A DNA stretch of 64,000 nucleotides from contig NZ_BLID01000007.1 of assembly GCF_009811315.1 (NCBI RefSeq), positions 186,001-250,000 of the forward strand. Direction: 5' to 3'. The stretch's first letter is position 1; every line of letters begins with the position of its first letter. Shown piece by piece: positions 1 through 8,348 of the stretch. Made by a program: the position numbers and the translations under genes. Origin of the DNA: Vibrio atypicus (GTDB lineage Bacteria > Pseudomonadota > Gammaproteobacteria > Enterobacterales > Vibrionaceae). The notes beneath the pieces were generated by a model that did not search any database, had not been told where the DNA came from, and saw only the letters and a program-made list of their open reading frames with translations.

Positions 1-2519
1 GTTAGGTGGGCCATAATACGCGCAGCCAATTCTTGTTTGTTGAAAGGCTTAGAGAGATAGTCATTGGCACCAGCATTGAATCCACGAATCCGATCGTCGG
101 CTTGATTTAGAGCTGTAAGCATGATGACAGGTAGCTGAGCGTGGTCATACTCTTTACGTAGTGTTTCACACACTTGGTAGCCACTCATACCCGGCATCAT
201 GATATCGAGAAGGACCAGCTCAGGTTTTTCTTTTTCGATATTTTCAATCGCCTCTAAACCATCCTTAGCCGTCCTCACACGGTAGCCTTCAAGGCGTAAG
301 AAACTGTCAAGAACTCGAAGGTTTACAGGTTCATCATCGACCACTAATAGTAGAGGACCTTCTGGGTTCTCAGGCAGGTTGCCGGTCTCTGCGAGGTCGA
401 TATCACCTATCTCTGGAGCTCTGAAATGAGAGCTTTCATATTGGCTTGCTTGCTCAATTTGTTCTTCTGTCGCAATTGGCAGCGTGAAACTGAATGTTGT
501 ACCGACCATAGGTTGACTGCTGACATAGAGTGATCCCTTCATCAGTTCAATCAACTGACGACTGATCGATAACCCTAGCCCTGCGCCTTGACGATAGCGA
601 CTCGAGTCATTGCCTGCTTGAATTAGCGGTTCGAAAATATGATCGAGTTGATCCGCAGGAATACCTTGGCCTGTATCGACGACTTGAACTCGAATATTGT
701 TATCAACCACGGTGGCAGAGATAACGATTTTGCCTTCACTGGTATATTTAATCGCATTTCCGATCAAGTTGTACAAAACCTGCTCTAGGCGCTGAGGATC
801 AGCACTGACCCAAATAGGCTCATTAGGTACTTGGTTGATAATGCGTAGTGGCTTGTTACCGAGTAAATGAGAAGAGAGCTCCAATACCAGATGAGTGGCG
901 CCAGAGAGATCAACGGCACTGGTTTCAATATCCAGGTTGCCATAGCGCATCTTGTGATAATCGAGCAGATCATCAACCAAGGTCGCCAAGCGTTGACCAC
1001 TGCTAATAATAATGTCTAGCTGGTATTTGTGGTCTGCTGTGATTGGGCCGTTAGCGCCAGAGATTAACGCCTCTGCAATACCGACCATGCCATGAAGAGG
1101 TGTGCGCAGTTCATGTGATGTGGTTGCGAGGAACTCATCTTTGAGTTTATTGGCAAGTTGTAGCTCATCATTTTGCTTTTGAATCAGTTGTAGATTACTT
1201 TCTAATTCTTCATTTTGCTGTTTGATGAGTTGGATCTTTTCACGTATAGAACGCTGCATGCGTTCAAAACTAACCGCGAGTCGGCCTATTTCATCCTTAC
1301 GCTCCGTATTGATCATACTTGCGTCCATATCACCTGCTGACACTTTTTCTGCAGCCCAAGTGAGCTTAAGTAGAGGTGAGGTGATGAAGTTAGATAAGTA
1401 ATGTGATGCCATGATCACTAATACAAGCGCGATAAGCATTGCGACAACAAACAACTTCTCAAGCTGGTGGACACGGGCAAAAGCGACACTTTCAGGTACT
1501 TCTACCACTAGAGCCCAATCAATACCTTTAAAAGATACTGGGCTATACGCAGCAATAGTGTCTTCACCAATAGTGTTGGTATAGGTACCTACATTGGTTA
1601 AACCGCTGAGCGCTAAGTTGACCACTTCTTGGCTACGATCGATGTCTTCTTGTTCATATGCCAAGGTTCGGGAGTGGTGATCACTACCAACAAGTAGAGT
1701 CTTCATTGAGGCAATGTTGTTGGTATCAGCGATCAGTTTAGTGATGCCATTGTTAGGGAGACGGAACATGGCGTAACTATGTAGGTAACCCTGTTGAATG
1801 ATGGGCGCACCTAACCAGGCCACTGATTTGCCATTGTCATCAGTGAAATCCGAGATAACAACAGGTGTAAAATCTTCGTTGGTCTTGCGCTTCTCAGTCA
1901 CCAAGGTACGTAGTTTCTGGAACGTTTTACCTAGATTAGCTTCTTGGTACTTACCAGATAGTAGGTTAGTGCCATAGTTGTCATATTTATAGATCGAGTA
2001 GGTGACATTACCATCTCTATCTACCAGTAGAATATCGTCAAAATCAGAGCGCTTTAGCAGCTCTAGATAGGCCCAGTGGTAACGCTTATGGAGCAGGCGG
2101 TAACGCTCAGTGCCGTTGAAGATGCTGGATTGTGGCAATATTGACGTTTTGATTTGATCGCCTGAACCCTGAATATAACGTTTTTGCGCATATTCTCGAG
2201 CATTCTCCATGTCTAGCCCTAAGCTTTGAAAAGCATTAACTAGACCATAGAAGCGTCCGCCACTCGCATAGGCAAGTTCCGAGCGAACAAAACCCATGAC
2301 TTCAGATTCTTTAGCGTACAGGTAATCAACAACTTGTTGCTGTTTACTGTCTCGCACTGAGACAAGGTGAGAGGTGCTCTGTTCTTGCAGATCTGTGGTG
2401 TGGGATTGCAAAAAGAAGATGGCAGTAATAGTCAAAGGGATAAGACTTAACGCTAGAAATGCCAGCATTAATGTGCTTTGAAGGCGTTGAAATCTTTGCT
2501 TTCGATACAACTTAAACAT
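1..2519 (-). CDS. Hybrid sensor histidine kinase/response regulator (C-terminus cut by window edge)
   Basis: Membrane-bound two-component sensor that would autophosphorylate on His and pass phosphate to its own receiver. About 839 codons are visible and the reading frame runs off the left edge. Order: TM1 (about 17-38), a large periplasmic Cache-like sensor region, TM2 (about 350-372), HAMP, a short coiled coil, HisKA with the H-box SHELRTP (His469), then HATPase_c with the N-box (NLIGNAIKYT) and G-boxes (VDTGQGIP, GAGLGLS). A receiver follows with phosphoacceptor Asp772 in LLDIMMPG and the conserved SKPF lysine. Only the last residues of the receiver, or any further domain such as Hpt, are missing. 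The start is the ATG just before the first TM segment. It is transcribed away from rsmC with a 228-bp upstream spacer. The ligand and output are unknown; the V. cholerae counterpart by position would be VC0622 (from memory). Confidence 0.9.
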   Translation of the reverse strand, partial: MFKLYRKQRFQRLQSTLMLAFLALSLIPLTITAIFFLQSHTTDLQEQSTSHLVSVRDSKQQQVVDYLYAKESEVMGFVRSELAYASGGRFYGLVNAFQSLGLDMENAREYAQKRYIQGSGDQIKTSILPQSSIFNGTERYRLLHKRYHWAYLELLKRSDFDDILLVDRDGNVTYSIYKYDNYGTNLLSGKYQEANLGKTFQKLRTLVTEKRKTNEDFTPVVISDFTDDNGKSVAWLGAPIIQQGYLHSYAMFRLPNNGITKLIADTNNIASMKTLLVGSDHHSRTLAYEQEDIDRSQEVVNLALSGLTNVGTYTNTIGEDTIAAYSPVSFKGIDWALVVEVPESVAFARVHQLEKLFVVAMLIALVLVIMASHYLSNFITSPLLKLTWAAEKVSAGDMDASMINTERKDEIGRLAVSFERMQRSIREKIQLIKQQNEELESNLQLIQKQNDELQLANKLKDEFLATTSHELRTPLHGMVGIAEALISGANGPITADHKYQLDIIISSGQRLATLVDDLLDYHKMRYGNLDIETSAVDLSGATHLVLELSSHLLGNKPLRIINQVPNEPIWVSADPQRLEQVLYNLIGNAIKYTSEGKIVISATVVDNNIRVQVVDTGQGIPADQLDHIFEPLIQAGNDSSRYRQGAGLGLSISRQLIELMKGSLYVSSQPMVGTTFSFTLPIATEEQIEQASQYESSHFRAPEIGDIDLAETGNLPENPEGPLLLVVDDEPVNLRVLDSFLRLEGYRVRTAKDGLEAIENIEKEKPELVLLDIMMPGMSGYQVCETLRKEYDHAQLPVIMLTALNQADDRIRGFNAGANDYLSKPFNKQELAARIMAHL

Positions 2520-2709
2520 GATGTTATGAGACTTTCCGTGAAAATACGGCTCTGTGTCAGGTTGAATCTAGTCTGCAAGATAATGCTGACGGCAGAGCAA
2601 AGTAAAAACGTTATTTCCTAAAGTGACAAAATTAACGAGTTTTTTTACTTTGACAAGTAAGTCGCAATTAAAGCGTGGAGAAAGGCGCAAATTTAGTGGC
2701 TGGTATTGA

Positions 2710-2742
2710 AGAAAAGCCCAGTTACTGTGCAATAACTGGGCT
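2710..2742 (-). terminator. Rho-independent terminator of rsmC
   Basis: A 10-bp stem (AGCCCAGTTA/TAACTGGGCT) with an 8-nt loop is followed on the minus strand by TTTTCTT. It lies 5 bp past the rsmC stop. Confidence 0.85.
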
Positions 2743-2747
2743 CAAGA

Positions 2748-3770
2748 TTATTTCTGAGCGTGGTAGATGCTAAATTTGTTGGTCTTATTTAGCGTCTCAC
2801 AATTACCAAACGCTTGTTGGATAATCGGTGGGTATTTTAAAAAGCTATTGGCGACGATGATCAGCTCTCCAGGGCGGGCTGAATGCTTAGGTGCTTCTGC
2901 AAGCAAAGTTTCTGTCGCGCTGTAGCTCGTATCTAAGCCTGCATGGAACGGCGGGTTGCTAATAATAAAGCGATAATCTGAACTGGTATCCGAATAGATA
3001 TCAGAAGCGAATACTTTCCCTTTTAATTCATTGGCTGCAAGTGTCGCTTTACTCGACTCTACAGCTAGTGCGCTAATGTCACACATTTCAAGCTCGATAG
3101 AAGGGTTAAGTTTAGCCATCACTGAACCTATAACACCCGCGCCACAGCCAAAGTCTAGAACTTTGCCAGAAAGCGCTGGCAGTGTATCAAGTAATAGCTG
3201 GCTACCAACATCAAACTGACCGTGACTGAATACGCCAGGTAAGCTCTTAATGGTTAATTCGTGCTGTTTATAAGTGACTTGGTAGCTCTTAAACCATTCT
3301 TGAAGCTTAAATGGCTTAACTTGCTCGGTACATTGGCCCCAATAGAATGAACAACGACGAGCTGAATCATATTTGGTGATTGGTCCATAGGCTTTAAACA
3401 TTTTCTCAATGCTCTTAATGCCCGAGCGGTTTTCTCCTACCACCACAATTTCAGTGTCAGTGCCTAGCTTCGCCATTAACATCGCCAGCAGAAATTCTGC
3501 TTCCGCTTTTGCTTTTGGCCAATAAAGTAGTACTAAGTCTGCTTGAGTATCTTGGTTAAATTCAGCGCCAAATACGCTAGTGATCTGCGCATACGGAGAG
3601 ATTTGACGGTAATAACCGTAATTGGTTGTGAACACAGTTACGGATTCACAATGCTTAACCAATTCAATAGGGAAAAGATCTTCAGACTCACCCGCAACCA
3701 GAACGTGTTTACCTTCGAAGTAAGCGAGTTGTCTTTCCGCAATTTGGCTTGGCGCAATATAAGCAGACAT
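2748..3770 (-). CDS. rsmC: 16S rRNA (guanine1207-N2)-methyltransferase RsmC
   Basis: Uses S-adenosylmethionine to methylate N2 of G1207 in 16S rRNA within 30S subunits. At 340 aa it is close to the 343 aa of E. coli RsmC. The family's two-lobe form is visible: a degenerate N-terminal methyltransferase-like half (1-165) and a catalytic C-terminal half with SAM motif [13 protein letters not shown] (204-215) and the amino-methylase motif NPPF (272-275). An in-frame start 60 bp further upstream exists, but the ATG at 3770 gives the family N-terminus (MSAYIAPSQ) and sits behind AGAGT. It has its own terminator downstream and a GC-rich terminator of the upstream permease ahead of it, so it is probably monocistronic. 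Confidence 0.93.
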   Translation of the reverse strand: MSAYIAPSQIAERQLAYFEGKHVLVAGESEDLFPIELVKHCESVTVFTTNYGYYRQISPYAQITSVFGAEFNQDTQADLVLLYWPKAKAEAEFLLAMLMAKLGTDTEIVVVGENRSGIKSIEKMFKAYGPITKYDSARRCSFYWGQCTEQVKPFKLQEWFKSYQVTYKQHELTIKSLPGVFSHGQFDVGSQLLLDTLPALSGKVLDFGCGAGVIGSVMAKLNPSIELEMCDISALAVESSKATLAANELKGKVFASDIYSDTSSDYRFIISNPPFHAGLDTSYSATETLLAEAPKHSARPGELIIVANSFLKYPPIIQQAFGNCETLNKTNKFSIYHAQK

Positions 3771-3786
3771 AGTGGACTCTATTAGA

Positions 3787-3819
3787 TAAAAAAGACGGGG
3801 GATTTTCGCATAATCCCCC
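3787..3819 (-). terminator. Terminator of the AI-2E family permease gene
   Basis: GGGGGATT pairs with AATCCCCC around a 7-nt loop; the minus strand then reads GTCTTTTTT. It separates the permease from rsmC. Confidence 0.8.
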
Positions 3820-3836
3820 TTTGATACCAAATTAGT

Positions 3837-4940
3837 TTAGTTCGAATCCTGTCGATTCAAGAAGTCTTGGAACTCTTCTTCATAAATATTGAATAGCACC
3901 ATAGTAATAGCAAAGATTAGTGGACCATATATCAAGCCGATTAAGCCAAATAGATGCAGGCCTCCTAATAGTGAGAAGAAGATCATTAGCGTGCTCATTC
4001 CCGCGCTACCGCTACCTTGCATTAGAAGAGGACGGAGTAAGTTATCAATTGAGCCTACAACGGCAACACACCAGATAGTGAGGAAGATTGCCCAAGTACT
4101 GTCACCCGTTAGATAGAGGTAAATAGCGGCTGGGATCCAAATTAACGCAGTGCCGACTACCGGGATGAATGAGGCAAAGCCCATCATGGTTCCCCAGAAA
4201 AGGCCTGGGAATCCGGCTAACCACATACCAATACCACCAGCTAAACCTTGCGCGATTGCGGTTAGGAAAGATCCCATAACAGCTGATTTTGAAACTTGCT
4301 CCACTTCATCTAATAGCTTGTCTTCTTGACTACGCGAGAGGGGAAGAATATGACGAATTGCGCTGATGATCTTATCGTGGTCACGTAATAAGAAGAACAA
4401 AACGAACAACATCAAGAAGAAATCCATTAGGAAATTGGTCGCATCGCCCAAGATCTTTGCACTAATACCGACTAAGTTGCTGCCAAAACTGGTGGCAAAT
4501 TGCGCGACTTTTTGCGCTATCTCTTGAGGCTCAATCGTGTCAAATGGCAAATACGTATTGATAAGTGACAGTCCTTTTACCACCCACGGATGCTCAAAAA
4601 TAGTTTGGATACCTCCGTGAGTCACCCATTGATATACATTTTGTGAGAATGCGGATCCTTGTTGAATAATTGCAGCAAAAACAAATAATAAAGGAACGAC
4701 GATAATAAAGGTCAAAACGACGCATGAAAGCAATGATGCGATGTTATTGTGGTTTGGCAGTTTTTGTTCGATCCACTGATGGATTGGGAACATCAGCAAA
4801 GAAATGATGAAGGCCATGACAATAGAGTTAATGTAAGGCTCAACCAATAAGAAGCACGCAAATCCGGCCGCTAATAGCGCAGCAATCAATACCCAGTGGC
4901 TTGAAGTGATTTTGACTTTATCTGACACAGTTTTGTCCAA
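3837..4940 (-). CDS. AI-2E family (PerM/YdiK-like) inner-membrane permease
   Basis: A 367-aa polytopic membrane protein of the AI-2E exporter/PerM family. Its members have been linked to autoinducer-2 export or Na+(Li+)/H+ antiport, and the substrate here cannot be deduced. About eight hydrophobic segments are visible: two near the N-terminus, one around 60-90, a long soluble stretch (about 90-155), then a cluster ending in a conserved Gly-Pro-rich segment (LIGLIYGPLIF). The chosen start is a TTG at 4940; the upstream sequence has no good Shine-Dalgarno, and an in-frame GTG four codons later is possible. It is a single gene with its own terminator, divergent from the small gene at 5027. Confidence 0.82.
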   Translation of the reverse strand: MDKTVSDKVKITSSHWVLIAALLAAGFACFLLVEPYINSIVMAFIISLLMFPIHQWIEQKLPNHNNIASLLSCVVLTFIIVVPLLFVFAAIIQQGSAFSQNVYQWVTHGGIQTIFEHPWVVKGLSLINTYLPFDTIEPQEIAQKVAQFATSFGSNLVGISAKILGDATNFLMDFFLMLFVLFFLLRDHDKIISAIRHILPLSRSQEDKLLDEVEQVSKSAVMGSFLTAIAQGLAGGIGMWLAGFPGLFWGTMMGFASFIPVVGTALIWIPAAIYLYLTGDSTWAIFLTIWCVAVVGSIDNLLRPLLMQGSGSAGMSTLMIFFSLLGGLHLFGLIGLIYGPLIFAITMVLFNIYEEEFQDFLNRQDSN

Positions 4941-5026
4941 AGATTTAAAGGTGTGACAGTATAATGGCTGTAAAACAGGGAGTTATCAACGAAGAATCAG
5001 GCAAGTATCAGAGGTGAGTCAAATCT

Positions 5027-5146
5027 ATGGGCTATTGTAATAATGATAAGAGCTGCAATAACTCTACAAAGCCGAGACGATCAGTGCCTTGGTTTGCGCT
5101 GTTTTTTACCGTATTGATGGTGTTGGTTGTGGTGAATTGGCAATAA
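5027..5146 (+). CDS. Small single-pass membrane protein, 39 aa, unknown
   Basis: A short ORF of 39 codons with a good ribosome site (AGAGGTGAG, about 8 nt before the ATG). The first 19 residues are polar with two cysteines (CNNDKSC, residues 4-10) and a basic stretch (KPRR). They are followed by one hydrophobic helix (about 21-37) that would place the N-terminus in the cytoplasm, with Trp-Gln at the end. The stop codon touches a strong terminator that it shares with the convergent hemL. I do not recognise a named family. Signal, stop and terminator fit a real gene, but conservation would have to confirm it. Confidence 0.55.
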   Translation: MGYCNNDKSCNNSTKPRRSVPWFALFFTVLMVLVVVNWQ

Positions 5147-5171
5147 AAAAGGCTGCATGATGCAGCCTTTT
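5146..5171. terminator. Bidirectional terminator between small membrane gene and hemL
   Basis: A-run, stem GGCTGCA/TGCAGCC with a 3-nt loop, then TTTTCT. It works on both strands between two convergent genes. Confidence 0.88.
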
Positions 5172-5185
5172 CTCTAAATTATGGT

Positions 5186-6478
5186 TTACGCTTCTTTAGC
5201 AATAATTGCAAAACAGCGATCTGCTGCTTCTAATGTCGCTTCAATTTCTTTGCTGCCATGTGCTAGGGAGGTGAAGCTTGCTTCAAATGCTGAAGGTGCT
5301 AGATAAACACCGTGCTCTAGCATTAGGTGGAAGAAGCGCTTAAAGCGTTCAATGTCACACTTAGTCACGTCTTCGTAGCGAGTGATGCTCTCTTGATCTG
5401 TAAAGAAGAAACCAAACATGCCGCCAACTTGGTTAACGACCAGTGGAATGCCATGGCTGTCCGCAAGAGCTTTAAAGCCATCCGCAAGCTGTTTAGTTTT
5501 TGATGCTAGGCGCTTCTCGTTGCCTTCTTCTTTTAACAGGTTCAAACAGGCAAAACCTGCTGCCATCGCAACTGGGTTACCAGAAAGTGTACCTGCTTGA
5601 TAAACTGGACCCGTTGGTGCGATGTATTGCATCACTTCTTTACGGCCACCAAACGCACCTACAGGCATACCGCCACCAATTACTTTACCTAGCGTAGTTA
5701 GATCCGGTTTGATGTTGTAGTAACCCTGAGCACCGCCAAGAGCAACACGGAAGCCAGTCATTACTTCGTCAAAGATCAGTAGTGCACCTTCTTCATCACA
5801 GATTTGGCGTAGACCTTCATGGAAGCCTTCTACTGGAGGAATACAGTTCATGTTGCCAGCAACTGGCTCAACGATAATACAAGCAATCTCACCTTTGTTT
5901 GCCGCAAACAGTTCGCGAACTGAATCTAGATCGTTAAAGGTTGCCGTGAGAGTGTGCTTAGCAAAGTCAGCCGGAACACCTGGAGAGCTTGGTTGACCAA
6001 GAGTCAGAGCCCCAGAACCTGCTTTAACTAATAAGCTGTCCGCGTGACCGTGGTAGCAACCCTCAAACTTCATGATTTTGTCACGACCAGTGTAACCACG
6101 AGCTAGACGAATTGCGCTCATGGTTGCTTCAGTACCTGAGCTCACCATGCGAATTTGTTCCATTGACGGTACTAGCTCAGAAACAAGCTCAGCCATCGCA
6201 ATTTCCATTTCTGTTGGCGCACCAAAGCTAAGACCGCGTTGAGCTGCGTCAATGACTGCTTCACGAATGACAGCATGGTTGTGACCAAGAATCATAGGGC
6301 CCCAAGAGCCAACGTAGTCGATATACGCTTTACCATCAGCATCAAAAATTAACGGGCCGTCTGCACGCTCGACAAAAATTGGAGCGCCGCCAACGCCGTT
6401 AAAAGCACGCACTGGAGAGTTAACACCACCAGGGATGGTCTGTTGTGCTTTTTGAAATAGGTCTGCTGATTTGGTCAT
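5186..6478 (-). CDS. hemL: Glutamate-1-semialdehyde 2,1-aminomutase
   Basis: PLP enzyme of the C5 route to haem: converts glutamate-1-semialdehyde to 5-aminolevulinate in the cytosol. 430 aa against 426 in E. coli. It is a class-III aminotransferase fold with the PLP-binding lysine in [10 protein letters not shown] (Lys265), the FDEVMTGFR segment (236-244), and the [15 protein letters not shown] phosphate-binding loop (114-128). The start at 6478 gives MTKSADLF and is preceded by AGAGGAT; an in-frame codon 42 bp upstream would add an atypical basic extension. It is divergent from erpA with a 259-bp spacer, the same neighbourhood as in V. cholerae and near the E. coli arrangement. Confidence 0.97.
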   Translation of the reverse strand: MTKSADLFQKAQQTIPGGVNSPVRAFNGVGGAPIFVERADGPLIFDADGKAYIDYVGSWGPMILGHNHAVIREAVIDAAQRGLSFGAPTEMEIAMAELVSELVPSMEQIRMVSSGTEATMSAIRLARGYTGRDKIMKFEGCYHGHADSLLVKAGSGALTLGQPSSPGVPADFAKHTLTATFNDLDSVRELFAANKGEIACIIVEPVAGNMNCIPPVEGFHEGLRQICDEEGALLIFDEVMTGFRVALGGAQGYYNIKPDLTTLGKVIGGGMPVGAFGGRKEVMQYIAPTGPVYQAGTLSGNPVAMAAGFACLNLLKEEGNEKRLASKTKQLADGFKALADSHGIPLVVNQVGGMFGFFFTDQESITRYEDVTKCDIERFKRFFHLMLEHGVYLAPSAFEASFTSLAHGSKEIEATLEAADRCFAIIAKEA

Positions 6479-6737
6479 GGGATATCCTCTTTTGATTGCT
6501 CGGACCAATTTGGCTCGCATTGTACCTGCCCAATCCCATTCAATAAAACGCTTTGCACCACATTCTGAGTACTTTCACGCCAAATAGAAGCGAATTAGTA
6601 TAAAAAGTAGCTTCAAAAGTGGCGAATACTTGAACGCTTCACTCAGGTATTAGATAATCAATCCATTAATACAAAGATAATGCTCCAGATAGTGAAAGTG
6701 AATGCGGTCTGGAAGTACACGACTGAGAGAGGTCATC

Positions 6738-7079
6738 GTGAGCGAAGTAAATATCCCACTAACATTTTCAGACGCAGCCGCTAAACGTGTGGGTGCTCTG
6801 ATTGCAGAAGAAGAAAACCCAAATCTAAAGCTACGCGTCTATATCACAGGTGGTGGTTGTAGTGGTTTCCAATACGGTTTTACGTTTGATGAAAGCGTGA
6901 ACGATGGCGATACCACTATTGTAAACAGCGGCGTTACGCTTGTTGTTGACCCTATGAGCCTACAATACTTGGTTGGTGGTCAGGTTGATTACACTGAAGG
7001 CTTAGAAGGTTCGCGCTTTTTCGTCAACAACCCAAATGCAACAACAACTTGTGGTTGTGGTGCATCTTTCAGTGTTTAA
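6738..7079 (+). CDS. erpA: Iron-sulfur cluster insertion protein ErpA
   Basis: A-type carrier that delivers Fe-S clusters to apoproteins, notably the isoprenoid enzymes IspG/IspH; ispH is also in this window. The three cluster ligands are Cys41 (GGGCSGF), Cys105 and Cys107 (TTCGCGASF). 113 aa, like E. coli (114). The GTG at 6738 is chosen because it follows AGAGAGG by 5 nt and gives the conserved N-terminus; an ATG 36 bp upstream lacks such a site. Own terminator downstream. Confidence 0.95.
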   Translation: MSEVNIPLTFSDAAAKRVGALIAEEENPNLKLRVYITGGGCSGFQYGFTFDESVNDGDTTIVNSGVTLVVDPMSLQYLVGGQVDYTEGLEGSRFFVNNPNATTTCGCGASFSV

Positions 7080-7098
7080 CTGAATATCAAATTTCTTT

Positions 7099-7124
7099 AA
7101 GGCTGCATTCGCAGCCTTTGTTTT
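7099..7124 (+). terminator. Terminator of erpA
   Basis: Stem GGCTGC/GCAGCC with a 4-nt loop, flanked by AA/TT and then TTTGTTTT. Confidence 0.75.
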
Positions 7125-7253
7125 ATCTGCGGTATTATTCTAGAAACTGAGACCTAACCTAAATTACTGTCCAACTGTGTTTTATTTTTAGTTGGTTACT
7201 TTATATCCTGATTTCACACGCCTCAAAAAGTGCTGTAAAAGCAAAGGATTGTT

Positions 7254-8336
7254 ATGGCTAGTTTCTCGTTCACCCGTTTTATCGCGGCACGTCCCTATAT
7301 TGTCTCTCTGGTTGTTGTTTTACTTTTATCTATTTGGTTAGGGTTGGGCGCTCTGAATGCTGAGGAATCGCCACCAGAAAAATCGGTACAGGAAGTCCCT
7401 TTAGCTAAAGTCGCGTTTGAAACCTTTAGTGCGCAAAAGACATATAAGTCGATCGATTTATATGGCCGAACGGCGCCAGATAAAGAAGCGAAACTTGGCG
7501 CTGAAATTGCCGGGAAAATCGTTCAATTGACAGTCGCTAAAGGTGAGAGCGTTAAACGAGGCCAAACCATCGCGCAGATTGATAAAGGCGACCTTGATAT
7601 TCAACTTGAACGCGCGCGCGCCATGCTCAAAGTTCGAGAGAAAGAGTTCAAAGCCGCGCAATCTCTTAAAGATAGAGGCCTACAAGGTGAAGTTGCTTAT
7701 ACCAATGCCCAAGCAGCATTAGTTGAAGCGAAAGCAATGGTGAGCAATGCAAAGATTGCTCTAAGAAATACTTCTGTGACCGCGCCATTTTCCGGCATCG
7801 TTGATCATCTTTTTATTGAAAAAGGGGATTTTGTCGGAGTGGGGGATCCGGTCGCTTCACTGATTGATTTAAGTAATATAGTGATTGAAGCGGATGTGAG
7901 TGAACGCCACATTCAAGACCTTACATTTGGTCAGTCTGCCAAGGTGACCTTTATTTCCGGTGAGTCAGTGGCAGGTAAAGTTCGCTATATTTCACGTGTA
8001 TCGTCTCCCGCGACGAATACTTTCCCAATCGAAATCGCACTAGCTAACCCTAACCAAGCCATTCCAGCTGGCATCAGCGCCGAAGTTGAACTCAATTTGA
8101 AACAGAAGCTGGCGATAAAAGTAACGCCAGCGATGTTGGCTTTAGATGAGTCTGGTAATTTAGGAGTTAAAACCTTAAAAGCGGACAAGGTGCATTTTAT
8201 CCCTATTCAATTAGTGAAAGCAGAGCAAGATGGCGTCTGGCTGACGGGACTAGGGGAGCAGGTCGATATCATCACAACAGGTCAAGGTTTTGTTCGCGAT
8301 GGCGATCAAGTTATCGCTGTTCAGAAAACGTTGTAA
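7254..8336 (+). CDS. RND efflux periplasmic adaptor (membrane fusion protein)
   Basis: Periplasmic adaptor joining the RND pump encoded next to an outer-membrane channel. 360 aa, with an uncleaved N-terminal anchor (about 14-36) and a barrel-sandwich/lipoyl half (KEAKLGAEIAGKIVQLTVAKG). An alpha-hairpin of about 100-165 contains heptads such as QLERARAMLKVREKEF, then the second lipoyl half (TAPFSGIVDHLFIEKGDFV) and a beta-barrel follow. It lacks a lipobox, so it is anchored by a helix rather than by lipid. The start ATG sits 5 nt after AAAGGA. It ends 12 bp before the pump gene. No tolC-type gene lies nearby, so a distant TolC is presumably used. Confidence 0.93.
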   Translation: MASFSFTRFIAARPYIVSLVVVLLLSIWLGLGALNAEESPPEKSVQEVPLAKVAFETFSAQKTYKSIDLYGRTAPDKEAKLGAEIAGKIVQLTVAKGESVKRGQTIAQIDKGDLDIQLERARAMLKVREKEFKAAQSLKDRGLQGEVAYTNAQAALVEAKAMVSNAKIALRNTSVTAPFSGIVDHLFIEKGDFVGVGDPVASLIDLSNIVIEADVSERHIQDLTFGQSAKVTFISGESVAGKVRYISRVSSPATNTFPIEIALANPNQAIPAGISAEVELNLKQKLAIKVTPAMLALDESGNLGVKTLKADKVHFIPIQLVKAEQDGVWLTGLGEQVDIITTGQGFVRDGDQVIAVQKTL

Positions 8337-8348
8337 TCAGGAGGTCAT

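Noticed and set aside
785..1000. Short ORFs opposite the hybrid kinase, and similar ones opposite other large genes.
   Set aside because: They lie fully inside strong coding genes, lack ribosome sites and have compositions typical of antisense shadow frames.
3771..3830. Longer RsmC start at 3830.
   Set aside because: It would overlap the upstream gene's terminator region, and the family start is at 3770.
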